Positions 24,541 to 33,484 of a DNA stretch of 64,000 nt are shown here, piece after piece (within the stretch, counting starts at the first letter, position 1; each line of letters starts with the position of its first letter). The notes below the pieces were generated by a model that had not been told where the DNA came from, made no database searches, and was given only the letters and a program-made list of their open reading frames with translations. The position numbers and the translations under genes are program-made. The stretch is from Gammaproteobacteria bacterium (GTDB lineage Bacteria > Pseudomonadota > Gammaproteobacteria > Pseudomonadales > Azotimanducaceae). The stretch covers positions 62,001 to 126,000 of the forward strand of contig JAPOYV010000047.1 of assembly GCA_026706385.1 (NCBI GenBank). The letters are read 5' to 3'.

Positions 24541-26184
24541 ATGCCGCATCAACTCGTGATCCGCGGGGGCCAAGTGGTCGACGGCCTGGGCGGGGAGCCC
24601 ACGCCCGCCGATGTCGCGGTCGACGACGGTACGATCACCGGCGTCGGCAAGGTGGACGCCAAGGGCCGGCGCGAAATCGCCGCCGAGGGGATGACCGTCA
24701 CACCCGGCTTCATCGATCTGCACACCCACCTCGATGCGCAGATCTGCTGGGATCCGCACGTCTCTCCGGTCTCCTGCCACGGTGTCACGACGGCCCTGAT
24801 CGGCAACTGCGGCGTCACCTTTGCGCCTTGCCGACCCGAGGATCGCGAACTGCTCGCCGGCATGATGGAGACCGTTGAGGACATCCCGCGCCAGTCGATC
24901 CTGACGGGCTTGCCTTGGGACTGGGTGGACTACGGCGGCTACCTGGACTCCGTCGAGCGGCTCCGGCCCGGCATCAACATCGCGGGCATGATCGGCCACG
25001 GCGCGCTGCGCTACTTCGTGATGGGCGAACGCGGCGTCGAAGAGGACGCGACGGACGACGAGAAGCGCGAGATGGCGCGTCTGGTGGGCGAGGCGATCGA
25101 CCGTGGCGCCGTCGGCTTCTCGTCCAATCGCTACGGCGGCCATCGCATCCCCGACGGCCGTGCCGTGCCGGGCACGCTCGCCGAACTCGATGAACTGGTG
25201 CTGATCGGCAACGAGATCGCGAGCCGCGACGCGCTCTACCAGCACGTCGGCATGCGCTTCGACCACGTCGACCACGTCGCCGGTGCCACAGGCGCACGCA
25301 TGCTCTTCAACTCCACGCTGCAGGGCTTCGACGACGACGCCGGGACCAAGCGCCTGAAGGCGATCCGCCAGATCGCGACCGGACGCGACATCTCCGGCGT
25401 GGCGCAGGTGCGTGGCAGCGGCGCGCTGATCGGCGTGCAGGCGCTGATCCCGGGGAGCAGCGAGGGATGGGCAAAGATCCGCGCCATGGACGTCGATGAG
25501 CGGCTTGCCGCGATCCGCGACCCGGGCCTGCGCGCAAAGCTCATCGAGGAAGCCCGGGGCTGGCAACAAGGCTGGATACGACCGAGCTGGATGTACTATC
25601 TCGGCGACGGCATCTCACCGGACCACACACTCGGCAGCTACAACAACCTCGCGTCCATGGCGGACGCTGCGGGCGAACACTGGTCGGAGACCTTCCTGCG
25701 GATCTCCGACGAGACCGGCGGCCGCGCGCTCTTCAACCACGTCGGCGAGAACCAGAACTTGGACGCGCTGCGCGACCTCTTCGCCGGCGGCGTGTTTTTC
25801 GGCGTCGGCGACGCGGGCGCGCACGTCGGCATGGTGATGGACGCCGGCTGGGCGACTTTCGTGCTGTCGCACTGGATCCGCGAGGACGGCCTGTTCACGA
25901 TGGGCGAAGGGATCCGCCGGCTCACGAGCGGCGCGGCCCGCATCCTCGGCTTGCAGGATCGTGGCGCGCTGACGCCAGGCATGCGCGCCGATATCAACGT
26001 CTTCGATGCCGACACCGTCGCGGAGACGCACGCCTACCGCGTCACGGATTTCCCCGCAGGCGCATCGCGCCTCACGCAGGGCAGCATCGGCTACAAGGCG
26101 ACCGTGGTAAACGGCGAAATCCACGTGATCGACGGCGAGTTGACGGACGCTAGGGCGGGGGAAGTGCTGCGGCACGGCCATTAG
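24541..26184 (+). CDS. N-acyl-D-amino-acid deacylase family amidohydrolase
   Basis: A 547-residue amidohydrolase_3 / D-aminoacylase family protein. The N-terminal small beta domain starts LVIRGGQVVDGLG, followed by the metal motif DLHTHLDAQ near residue 60 and the family signature TTALIGNCGVTFAPC. A further conserved block is VGDAGAHVGMVMDAG, and the C-terminal beta domain includes LTPGMRADINVFD. Family enzymes hydrolyse N-acyl-D-amino acids or related cyclic amides using zinc, in the cytoplasm. A strong AAAAGGGGAG site precedes the ATG at 24541. The length is normal for the long subfamily. The true substrate is not deducible. Confidence 0.9.
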   Translation: MPHQLVIRGGQVVDGLGGEPTPADVAVDDGTITGVGKVDAKGRREIAAEGMTVTPGFIDLHTHLDAQICWDPHVSPVSCHGVTTALIGNCGVTFAPCRPEDRELLAGMMETVEDIPRQSILTGLPWDWVDYGGYLDSVERLRPGINIAGMIGHGALRYFVMGERGVEEDATDDEKREMARLVGEAIDRGAVGFSSNRYGGHRIPDGRAVPGTLAELDELVLIGNEIASRDALYQHVGMRFDHVDHVAGATGARMLFNSTLQGFDDDAGTKRLKAIRQIATGRDISGVAQVRGSGALIGVQALIPGSSEGWAKIRAMDVDERLAAIRDPGLRAKLIEEARGWQQGWIRPSWMYYLGDGISPDHTLGSYNNLASMADAAGEHWSETFLRISDETGGRALFNHVGENQNLDALRDLFAGGVFFGVGDAGAHVGMVMDAGWATFVLSHWIREDGLFTMGEGIRRLTSGAARILGLQDRGALTPGMRADINVFDADTVAETHAYRVTDFPAGASRLTQGSIGYKATVVNGEIHVIDGELTDARAGEVLRHGH

Positions 26185-26218
26185 TTCGGGCCGCGGCGCG
26201 AACCAACGACAATGTGGG

Positions 26219-26254
26219 CGCGACGTTTCGGCGTCGCGATGCATCTCTTTTTTT
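26219..26254 (+). terminator. Possible intrinsic terminator after the deacylase
   Basis: Arms CGCGACG (26219-26225) and CGTCGCG (26232-26238) close a TTTCGG loop. A run of seven T lies at 26248-26254. The 9-nt gap between stem and T-run is longer than usual, so termination may be weak. Confidence 0.45.
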
Positions 26255-26282
26255 AGTGTTAAGGGCAGGGAGAGAGCAAGCC

Positions 26283-27374
26283 ATGCTGAGAATCGGTGGG
26301 GTCTCAAGGGCCACATGCGCGCTCGGTCTTTTGCTTTCCACGATGCCGGCTTGGGCCGAGGTCTACCGTTTCGGCGCCCAGGACGTCGTTGCCATCCTGC
26401 AAGCCAGCGTTCGGTCCTCGCATCCCAACGGCGCCGCAAAGCCGGATACCAAGCCGGGTACGGATGTCGCGCCGACCGATGCGGGCGGACCGTCCGTGCA
26501 AATCATCGCCACTCGCCTTGATCGCGCGGCACAGTTGCGCCCGGGGGCACCCGGCGTTGTGCAACTGGCGCCCGACGACATCCTGCGACAGCTACCCGCC
26601 GTGCTGGGCATCGTCCCGGACATGGGCGACGCGGGCGGCACCGCGGTGGACCCGGTCGCCGTTTTCGGCGTGAGTCCTGCGAGCGGCGACGGTTCGGACA
26701 CCCTATCGGTCACGCTGGCGCCGACTGCCGACGAGGCGTTCCGTATCACGACGACCGACCACCACCGCTTGGCGGAGTGGCTCCGCGCCCGAAGTGCGGA
26801 CTTCCTCGCTGGGAACATCGTGCTCGAACGGGTGGACGGTTTCGACGCACCGGTGCAGATCTTGTTCGGGACCAAGCCCGCGGTCGCCGACAAGCCGCCA
26901 CTTGGGGCGGATTTCAATGAGGGTCTTCGCGACTTGGTCGGCCGGTCCCTGGCGGAGGTATCGTTCACCAGGCTCGATGGCGAAACACGGCGTCTCGCGG
27001 ATGTGCCGGCCTCCGTGCTGCTGGTTCACGTCTGGGCGACCTGGTGCGCCCCATGCATCGCGGACATGCCCATTCTCGAGGCCTTGGAGAGCGCCCACGC
27101 GGGTTTGCGGGTCGTCAACTTGTCCGACGAACCCGCTGCCGTGATCAATGAATGGCTGGCCGAGAATCCGACCGGAATGCTGCACGGTCGTCGGGACGAT
27201 TTCGCATTTCTTGCCGGCGACGGCACGGCATCACCCGATGGGTCGGTCGTGGCCGTACGTCCCGTCCATCTCGTCCTGGACCGAGAAGCGGTCGTGCTCG
27301 AGGTCGGCACCCGCGGCGCCACAGGATCGAGTGCGCCAAACCATCTCGCAGAATTGGTCGAGCCTTACCTGTAA
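26283..27374 (+). CDS. Exported protein with a C-terminal TlpA-like thioredoxin domain
   Basis: A 363-residue protein with a Sec signal peptide (cleavage near MPAWAEVYRF, about residue 25). Residues 26-210 are a low-similarity region with no known domain. The C-terminal third is a thioredoxin fold of the TlpA/ResA type, with WATWCAPC (C255 and C258) and the following LEALESAHAGLRVVNLSDE. It probably reduces disulfides in the periplasm, for instance during cytochrome or cofactor maturation. An AGGGAGAG site supports the ATG at 26283. It converges on the AAA ATPase gene. The long N-terminal extension is the unusual part. Confidence 0.82.
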   Translation: MLRIGGVSRATCALGLLLSTMPAWAEVYRFGAQDVVAILQASVRSSHPNGAAKPDTKPGTDVAPTDAGGPSVQIIATRLDRAAQLRPGAPGVVQLAPDDILRQLPAVLGIVPDMGDAGGTAVDPVAVFGVSPASGDGSDTLSVTLAPTADEAFRITTTDHHRLAEWLRARSADFLAGNIVLERVDGFDAPVQILFGTKPAVADKPPLGADFNEGLRDLVGRSLAEVSFTRLDGETRRLADVPASVLLVHVWATWCAPCIADMPILEALESAHAGLRVVNLSDEPAAVINEWLAENPTGMLHGRRDDFAFLAGDGTASPDGSVVAVRPVHLVLDREAVVLEVGTRGATGSSAPNHLAELVEPYL

Positions 27375-27435
27375 TCATCGGCGAGTTCTCCTCGAACAGG
27401 ACGTGAGCGGCACTTCGGCCCACTCCCACCAGTCC

Positions 27436-28602
27436 TCACCGCGTAGGCCAGCGCCACGGTGGCACGTCCAGCGGATCAAGGTGCTGGACGAAGGTCTCCC
27501 CGAAGTCCTTGTCGAGTTCCAGGTGATTGCACGAGCCGTCCGCAGTCAGCGCCTCGATCAGGCTCGGCGCGTGGGTCGTCACCCACAGTTGGGTGTCTTC
27601 CGCGCACCGCTTCATCAGCCGCCCCAACGGGGGCAGCAGGTCCGGGTGCAGGCTGGTCTCGGGCTCGTTGAGCACCATCAGGCTCGGTGGCCGCGGCGTG
27701 AGTAACGCGGCGATCCAGAGCAGGTAGCGCAGCGTCCCATCGGACAATTCCGCCTGCGACAGCGGACGCAGCAAGCCATGCTGTGAAAAACGCAGGGCGA
27801 ATCGGCCACCCGCGTTCTCAACATCCACCTCCGCCCCGGGGAACGCGTCGGCGATGGCCGCGTCCAAGGCTTCCCGGTCGCCGATCTCCATGATGGTGCG
27901 CCAGGCGGCGGCCAAGTCGTGGCCATCGTTGCTGAGCACCGGCGTGCGCGCACCGATTTGCGGGAGGCGCGCCGGCGAGGCGACGTCCGTGCGGAAGTGG
28001 TCGTAGAAGCGCCATGAACGGATCTGCTCGCGGAGCATCAGCACTTCGGGCGCGCGGACCGGGTCGGCAACGCTCGACAGCATGCTGTCGAAGGTCGGCA
28101 GGTGCTGGGCGACGACCTGCCAGGCGCCGCTGTCGTCGCGGCTGCGCACCACCCCGGCGCGCCGGTCGGCCACGGCGCGCCGATCGTGCCACATCTCGCC
28201 ATGCCAGATGGCTTCCCGCTTGATCTCGGGATCCTTCCCGAACATGGTCTGCGGCACCGGCGTCGGCAGGCCGAAGTCGATGGCATAGCCGAAGTCGTCG
28301 CCGACGAAGCCGAAGCGGAGGTTGACGCGGTCCTTGCGCGGCCCGCCTTGCACCGGGTAGTGGCCCTTCTTGACGAGCCGCGAGAACTGCTCCGGCCCTG
28401 CCCAAAGCACGGATTCGACACCGCCTTCCGCGGCGATCGATTCCACCGCCGTCCCGAAGGCGGTCTCCGAGAGCAGTCTCAAGCCCCGGTAGAGGTTCGA
28501 CTTGCCGCTGCCGTTGGCGCCCGTGACGACGTTCAACGACTTGAGCGGCAGGACGAGATCCCGGAGCGAACGATAATTCGCCACCGCGAGCGTGTGTAGC
28601 AC
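27436..28602 (-). CDS. AAA ATPase (RecF/ABC-like, AAA_21 type)
   Basis: A 388-residue SMC/RecF-like ATPase. It begins VANYRSLRDLVLPLKSLNVV and has Walker A GANGSGKS at residues 28-35. The signature-like region is LRPLSQAELSDGTLRYL, and Walker B is LMVLNEPETSLHPDL, where the Asp is replaced by Asn, as is frequent in this subfamily. WVTTHAPSLIEAL contains the switch histidine. Relatives act alone or with nucleases as repair or defence proteins, but no TOPRIM or nuclease gene is adjacent. GTG 28602 opens the conserved N-terminus. It lies 23 bp downstream of the carboxylesterase and may share its transcript. Confidence 0.85.
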   Translation of the reverse strand: MLHTLAVANYRSLRDLVLPLKSLNVVTGANGSGKSNLYRGLRLLSETAFGTAVESIAAEGGVESVLWAGPEQFSRLVKKGHYPVQGGPRKDRVNLRFGFVGDDFGYAIDFGLPTPVPQTMFGKDPEIKREAIWHGEMWHDRRAVADRRAGVVRSRDDSGAWQVVAQHLPTFDSMLSSVADPVRAPEVLMLREQIRSWRFYDHFRTDVASPARLPQIGARTPVLSNDGHDLAAAWRTIMEIGDREALDAAIADAFPGAEVDVENAGGRFALRFSQHGLLRPLSQAELSDGTLRYLLWIAALLTPRPPSLMVLNEPETSLHPDLLPPLGRLMKRCAEDTQLWVTTHAPSLIEALTADGSCNHLELDKDFGETFVQHLDPLDVPPWRWPTR

Positions 28603-28625
28603 GGCGCTGCCCAGCCCGGACGGTC

Positions 28626-30572
28626 CTAGAACGCCAACGCCGCCTCGTGCGCGTCGAGCTTGGCGTCGCGGAACCCCGTAAGCGGCTGCGGGTCGGAATC
28701 CAGTTCGAACGTGAGATCGTCGTCCCCGTAGACTGGCCACGTCGGGAGTCCGTCGCCGTTGGGGTCCGAGCTGCGCGCGAAGTTCACCCAGTAGGCCTGC
28801 ATCGTCGCCGAGAGTTCCCGGTCCGCCTCGCCCCAAAGATCGCTGCCGTTGCCGAAGATGTAGGCGATCTCGGATCCGTGGAAAGCGCCGAGCGACCGAC
28901 CGTACTCCTCGACCTCCGGCGCGTGGTTGAACACGTACAGCCAGGCGCTGCTACCCGCAGCAGTCGCCAAGCGCGCCCAGGTGCGCATCTCCCACGTGAA
29001 CAGCGCGTCGCCCATCATGTTCTGCGTGGCCCTTACGGGCGAGTCGGCCGCGTCGTCCGCATAGGCCGCGAGGAACAACTCCGCGTGTTCGCCTTGGGCT
29101 TCGCGAATGCCCGCCTGCCAGTCTTCGAGCGACGACTCAGGCAGCCCCATGAACAACGCCGTGCCCTCGTCGGCGGTCGATCCGAGGATGTAGGCAACGC
29201 CCTTCTTGCCTTCCATGAGACGCCGCATCTGGTCAGGGAACATATGACCGTCGACGAAAATCGAGCGCCAAGGCGCCACGACCTCGGCTTCCTGCAGCGT
29301 GCCGATCATCTTCGCGGCGTCTTGCTCCCGCAACGCGGCGATGGCCTCGGCCCCCTCACCTTGCGCCCCGAGTGCCTCGGCGAGTTTGAGCCCGATCTCG
29401 TGGCCGGACCCCGTGAGCTGATTCGCTATCGCGGCGTCCACCACGACACCTTCCGTGCTGGTTAGCGAAGCATGTCTTGCGAAACAGCCGCCCGATTGCC
29501 CGATCGCCTTTTGGAACAGGCCGTCGGCGAGCGGCGTGGCGGCCAGGTAGCAGACGCTGATCGACCCGGCGGACTCGCCGAAGATGGTCACGTTAGAGGG
29601 ATCACCGCCGAACGCGGCGATGTTGTCGCGCACCCATTGGAGCGCGGCCACCTGGTCGTACAGGCCCTGGTTGCCGGATGCGCCGTTCGGGGACTCGGCA
29701 CTCAGCGCGGGATGGGCGAAGAAGCCGAGCAGCCCGAGACGGTAGTTGACGGTCACGACGACGACGCCCGCCCGTGCAAGCGCCTCGCCGTCGTAGCTGG
29801 GCAGGCTCCCGGCCCCGAAAATGAAACCGCCGCCGTGGATCCAGACCATCACCGGGTACCCCGCATCGACGTGGCCGGCCGGTGCCCAGATGTTCAGGAA
29901 GAGGCAGTCCTCGCTCTCGGTGAGCTCGGGCTGGCCGTAGAAACCCTCTTCCGCGGCTGGCGCCTGGTGGCATACGGCGCCGAACTCGGTGGCATCGCGC
30001 TCCCCTTCCCATGACGCCGGCGCCGCTGGCGGTTTCCAGCGCAAGTCGCCGACCGGCGGTGCCGCGAACGGGATTCCCTTGTACGCCAGCATGGCGCCGT
30101 CGTCCGTACCATCCGTAAACGCCCCACGGACCTTGCCGTAGGCGGTCTCGACGACCTCGCCGAGCGGCGGCGCGAGCGGGTCGAGGCGCACGAAGTACCG
30201 CGGCGGGAACCCGGTGAGGATGCGAAACACGATGCCCGTGGGGTTGTCTCGAGCGACCTGGTCGTGCTCATCACCATCGACGACCACCGCCGTGTATTCC
30301 CCGGTCTCGCCTTCACGCGTAACGCGCACCATCTGAAAGGTGCGCAGGCGACGGTACCAAGCGCGCGGCCAATGGTTCACCGCGACGTACATGCTGCCGC
30401 CGCTTTCGAGTTCCGAGACGACGCGATCATGCGCCGCGCCGTCGGCGTCGAACGTGGTGATGACCACCGTCCCCGGTGCCTGCGGCTGAAAGTAGCCGAG
30501 CAACGACTCGAAGAGCGCGACGATCACGACGTACGCCAGCAGCAGGATGACCAGGACCTTCAACGCTTTCAT
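28626..30572 (-). CDS. Type-B carboxylesterase with an unusual N-terminal membrane/split-barrel-like extension
   Basis: A 648-residue protein. Residues 1-30 form a membrane anchor (LVILLLAYVVIVALFESLLG). Residues 35-130 form an extra domain with YVAVNHWPRAWYRRL and EYTAVVVDGDEHDQV, resembling the F420/nitroreductase-type split beta-barrel (weak similarity). From about 140 onward it is a classical carboxylesterase B: VGDLRWKPP, EDCLFLNIWAP, the nucleophile elbow FGESAGS and the catalytic His region FHGSEIAYIF. It should be anchored in the inner membrane facing the periplasm and hydrolyse esters. A second carboxylesterase lies at 34109-35731. The domain fusion is rare to my knowledge. Confidence 0.85.
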   Translation of the reverse strand: MKALKVLVILLLAYVVIVALFESLLGYFQPQAPGTVVITTFDADGAAHDRVVSELESGGSMYVAVNHWPRAWYRRLRTFQMVRVTREGETGEYTAVVVDGDEHDQVARDNPTGIVFRILTGFPPRYFVRLDPLAPPLGEVVETAYGKVRGAFTDGTDDGAMLAYKGIPFAAPPVGDLRWKPPAAPASWEGERDATEFGAVCHQAPAAEEGFYGQPELTESEDCLFLNIWAPAGHVDAGYPVMVWIHGGGFIFGAGSLPSYDGEALARAGVVVVTVNYRLGLLGFFAHPALSAESPNGASGNQGLYDQVAALQWVRDNIAAFGGDPSNVTIFGESAGSISVCYLAATPLADGLFQKAIGQSGGCFARHASLTSTEGVVVDAAIANQLTGSGHEIGLKLAEALGAQGEGAEAIAALREQDAAKMIGTLQEAEVVAPWRSIFVDGHMFPDQMRRLMEGKKGVAYILGSTADEGTALFMGLPESSLEDWQAGIREAQGEHAELFLAAYADDAADSPVRATQNMMGDALFTWEMRTWARLATAAGSSAWLYVFNHAPEVEEYGRSLGAFHGSEIAYIFGNGSDLWGEADRELSATMQAYWVNFARSSDPNGDGLPTWPVYGDDDLTFELDSDPQPLTGFRDAKLDAHEAALAF

Positions 30573-30687
30573 CCGAGAACCCTCAAAGGACGAACCACGG
30601 CCGCAAGACTATCGCACTTGGCAAGCGCGACCACCGCGTTGCGCTAAACTCGCGCGCTCAACCAATCTCAATCCACCGGAGGCCGCA

Positions 30688-31206
30688 ATGGCATTCTCTC
30701 TCTACGACGCAACCGTCGGCACCTACCAACAGATCCTCCCTGCTGTCGAAGGCGTACTCGACAAGGGCCGCGCGCACTGCGAGGCCAACGGAATCGACCT
30801 CGACGACGTGGTCGAGATGCGCCTCATCGACGACATGCTGCCATTCCGGTTCCAGGTGATTTCCGTCGCACACCACTCGCTCGGCGCGCTCAAGGGCGTC
30901 GAGGCTGGCGTATTCGGACCGCCGACCATGAACGACTTCGACTATGCGGGCCTGCGCGGCATGGTGACCGAGGCGCGCGAGGGGCTCGCGGCCTACGATG
31001 CGGACACCGTCAACGGCTATGCGGGCAAGGCCATGGAGTTCCGCATGGGACAGATGGTGATGCCGTTCAACGCCGAGGACTTCCTGCTGACCTTCTCGCT
31101 GCCGAACTTCTATTTCCATGCCACCACGACCTACGACATGCTGCGCATGAAAGGCACGCAGATCGGCAAGGGCGACTTCCTGGGCCGGCCTCGAATGAGG
31201 CGGTGA
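30688..31206 (+). CDS. DUF1993 family protein
   Basis: A 172-residue protein matching the DUF1993 family, a DinB/YfiT-like four-helix bundle of unknown function. Recognisable features are the start MAFSLYDATVGTYQQIL, the helix DMLPFRFQV, and LPNFYFHATTTYDMLR near the C-terminus, which contains the conserved H-x-x-T-x-Y-D/x-L-R pattern. It is cytoplasmic. A CCGGAGG site precedes the ATG at 30688. It is divergent from the carboxylesterase and followed 55 bp later by msrA on the same strand. Confidence 0.88.
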   Translation: MAFSLYDATVGTYQQILPAVEGVLDKGRAHCEANGIDLDDVVEMRLIDDMLPFRFQVISVAHHSLGALKGVEAGVFGPPTMNDFDYAGLRGMVTEAREGLAAYDADTVNGYAGKAMEFRMGQMVMPFNAEDFLLTFSLPNFYFHATTTYDMLRMKGTQIGKGDFLGRPRMRR

Positions 31207-31261
31207 ATTTGCGGCGGCTGAGGGCGGTCGAACCGGGCACAGTCTTGAAGCGGTTCCGAAG

Positions 31262-31858
31262 ATGATGCCTATCCGAGTCGCCGTCTCGACGATGCTGGCC
31301 GTGCTCACCGCCACGATCCCCGCGTCTGCTCAGGAGCTCAAAACAGCCGTCTTCGCCGGCGGCTGTTTCTGGTGCATGGAGCCGCCGTTCGACGAGCTTG
31401 ACGGCGTCGTCGCCACCACGTCCGGCTACACCGGTGGCCACGCGGAGAACCCCACCTACAAGCAGGTCACCTACGGCGACACGGGGCACCTCGAAGCGGT
31501 CGAGGTCACCTACGACGCCGAGAGGATCGACTACGCCACCTTGCTCGACGTGTACTGGCGAAACATCGACCCGTTCGACAATTTGGGCCAGTTCTGCGAC
31601 AAGGGCTCGAGCTACCGGGCGGCGATCTTTGTCGGCGACGACGAAGAGATGGCACTAGCCGAACGGACCAAGCGCAAACTCGAAGAGAAGCTCGGCGCCC
31701 GTTTCGTGACCCGCATCCTGCCTCGGTCCGAGTTCTACGACGCCGAGGACTACCACCAGGACTACTACCTGGAGAATCCCATCCGGTACAACTACTACCG
31801 GTTCCGGTGCCGCCGGGACGCCCGGCTCGACGAGGTGTGGGGCACAGGTACCGAGTAG
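31262..31858 (+). CDS. msrA: Peptide methionine sulfoxide reductase A, exported
   Basis: A 198-residue MsrA with a Sec signal peptide (VAVSTMLAVLTATIPASAQE). The catalytic motif GCFWC is at residues 34-38 (C35 nucleophile). GYTGG, GDTGHLEAVEV and YHQDYYLENP follow in normal order. It reduces S-methionine sulfoxide in periplasmic proteins. Its electron donor is not encoded next to it; the thioredoxin-fold protein at 26283-27374 is a possible but unproved partner. Two adjacent ATG codons at 31262 and 31265 are possible starts. Confidence 0.95.
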   Translation: MMPIRVAVSTMLAVLTATIPASAQELKTAVFAGGCFWCMEPPFDELDGVVATTSGYTGGHAENPTYKQVTYGDTGHLEAVEVTYDAERIDYATLLDVYWRNIDPFDNLGQFCDKGSSYRAAIFVGDDEEMALAERTKRKLEEKLGARFVTRILPRSEFYDAEDYHQDYYLENPIRYNYYRFRCRRDARLDEVWGTGTE

Positions 31859-31862
31859 CACC

Positions 31863-32534
31863 CTAGGGGATCAGGACGCCGTAGTCGCCGTCGACGATCA
31901 GCCGGATCGACACGTAGACCCCGAGCATCGACGCCAGGACCCACGGCGCGGTGGGCAGCCAGACGTAGGCGAACACCTCGCTGCGGCTGATCGACCTGTG
32001 GCCCCCGGAGCCGAAGAAGTTCAGCCAGTACACCGACCCCGAGTAAAGCCAGTGCCAGAACAGCATCGCGCCGAGGATTCCGGTGACCATGGCGGGCAGC
32101 CAGTGAATGGTCAGCGCGACATAAAGGAATAGGGAAGGCAGCGGCAGCAGAAGGCCGTTTGCGAAGTCGGCATTGAACCCGTACGAGCGTCGATCCAGGT
32201 ACGACCCGTCGTAACTCGCATACGCTGCCCAGATATCGGCCCAACAGTCGAGCGACAGCATCTCCCGCCACGAGACTGTTGCCGTCAGGAACGCGAACGC
32301 CGGGGAGTGTCCGGTCTCGGCGCCGCGGCCGCGCCAATAGGCCGCCCGCCGGGCGATGAGATCCTGGCGCAACCCGAGGCTCAGTTCCCAATAGGAGACC
32401 AGCAGGTTTAGCGACAGGAACAGGCCAAGGGCGCCATACGCTACGCTGACGTCGCCACGCAGCCCGTAGCTCATGCCGATGCCCGCTCCCGTCAACACGG
32501 AGACGAACAACGCGGCAAACAACCAGACCGGCAT
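31863..32534 (-). CDS. Polytopic membrane protein of unknown function
   Basis: A 223-residue protein with about five or six hydrophobic segments (near residues 3-20, 30-48, 130-145, 148-172 and 195-215) and a hydrophilic loop between 55 and 125 that is rich in aromatic residues (YWRGRGAE, WADIWAAYASYDGSY). I do not recognise a family. It lies 23 bp downstream of a crotonase gene on the same strand and converges with msrA with only 4 bp between stops. It is an inner-membrane protein by inference. Confidence 0.78.
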   Translation of the reverse strand: MPVWLFAALFVSVLTGAGIGMSYGLRGDVSVAYGALGLFLSLNLLVSYWELSLGLRQDLIARRAAYWRGRGAETGHSPAFAFLTATVSWREMLSLDCWADIWAAYASYDGSYLDRRSYGFNADFANGLLLPLPSLFLYVALTIHWLPAMVTGILGAMLFWHWLYSGSVYWLNFFGSGGHRSISRSEVFAYVWLPTAPWVLASMLGVYVSIRLIVDGDYGVLIP

Positions 32535-32557
32535 TGGTCCGCCTCGACGCTAAGGAC

Positions 32558-33379
32558 CTACCGGCCCGTGAAGTTCGGCTTCCTGCGCTCGAGGAACGCG
32601 CTGACGCCCTCGCGGAAGTCGTCGCTCTGGAACATGCCGTTCAAGTGCACCATCAAGTGGTCGACCGCGGTGTCGTAGGACTCCTCCAGGCCCATGCGCA
32701 TCATGCGCTTGGTGGTCTGCACGGCCATCGGGGCATTGTCTGCGATCTCTTCCGCCCACTGCATGGCGGTCGGCATCAGTTCGTCGTTCGGCACAACGGT
32801 GTTGACGATGCCGATCTCAAGACACTCCTTGGCATCGATCGTGCGCGCCCGGTAGTAGAGTTCCGCCGCCTTGGCCCAGCCGATCAGCCTCGGCAACAGC
32901 CAGGTCCCGCCGCTTTCCGGAACGACATTGCGCTTGGCGGTCACCGCCGCCATCTTGGCCGACTCGCTGGCGATGCGGATGTCCGCGAGTAGCGTCAGGT
33001 CCATGCCGTACCCGGCCGCAGCACCGTTGACGGCGCAGATCACCGGCGTGTCGATGTTCCACATGACGTTGATCGGCGCATCGCGCAGATCGAAGAGCGC
33101 ACGCGGACGGTTGTCGCCCTCGCGCTGTGCCCGGCTGCCGATGCCGCCCTCGTTGACGGCGACAAGGTCGAGGCCTGCGCAGAAGCCGCGGCCCGCGCCG
33201 GTGAGGACGATGCAACGGGTGTCGGGATCCCTGTTGGCCTCGACCAGCTTCGCGGACAACTCGCCAAGCATCGCGCCGCTGATCGCGTTCAGCCGCTCCG
33301 GGCGATTGAGGGTCAGGACGACGATGCGGTCTCGCTGTTCGACCAGCAGTTCTTCGGTACTCGATGGGCTGACGGCCAC
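32558..33379 (-). CDS. Enoyl-CoA hydratase/isomerase (crotonase) family protein
   Basis: A 273-residue crotonase. The oxyanion hole is formed by FCAGLDL and NGAAAGYGMD. A catalytic glutamate is available in NVVPESGGTWLLPRLIG. The fold and length fit enoyl-CoA hydratases that add water to 2-enoyl-CoA in fatty or aromatic acid breakdown, but the superfamily is functionally broad. GTG 33379 is supported by an AGGGAGA site. It is upstream of the membrane protein gene and divergent from the histidine phosphatase. Confidence 0.92.
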   Translation of the reverse strand: MAVSPSSTEELLVEQRDRIVVLTLNRPERLNAISGAMLGELSAKLVEANRDPDTRCIVLTGAGRGFCAGLDLVAVNEGGIGSRAQREGDNRPRALFDLRDAPINVMWNIDTPVICAVNGAAAGYGMDLTLLADIRIASESAKMAAVTAKRNVVPESGGTWLLPRLIGWAKAAELYYRARTIDAKECLEIGIVNTVVPNDELMPTAMQWAEEIADNAPMAVQTTKRMMRMGLEESYDTAVDHLMVHLNGMFQSDDFREGVSAFLERRKPNFTGR

Positions 33380-33484
33380 GGGGTCTCCCTTGACGATGCA
33401 AAGGCGCGGAGTATCCCGTTAGTTGACGGCCCCGGGCAAGGCGTACACGCTGTGCGGTTTTGGTTGCGTTGCTTGGGATGACCT

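Noticed and set aside
27436-28602. The AAA ATPase as half of a Gabija, Septu or retron-type defence system
   Set aside because: No TOPRIM, HNH or reverse transcriptase partner lies next to it; the neighbour is a carboxylesterase.
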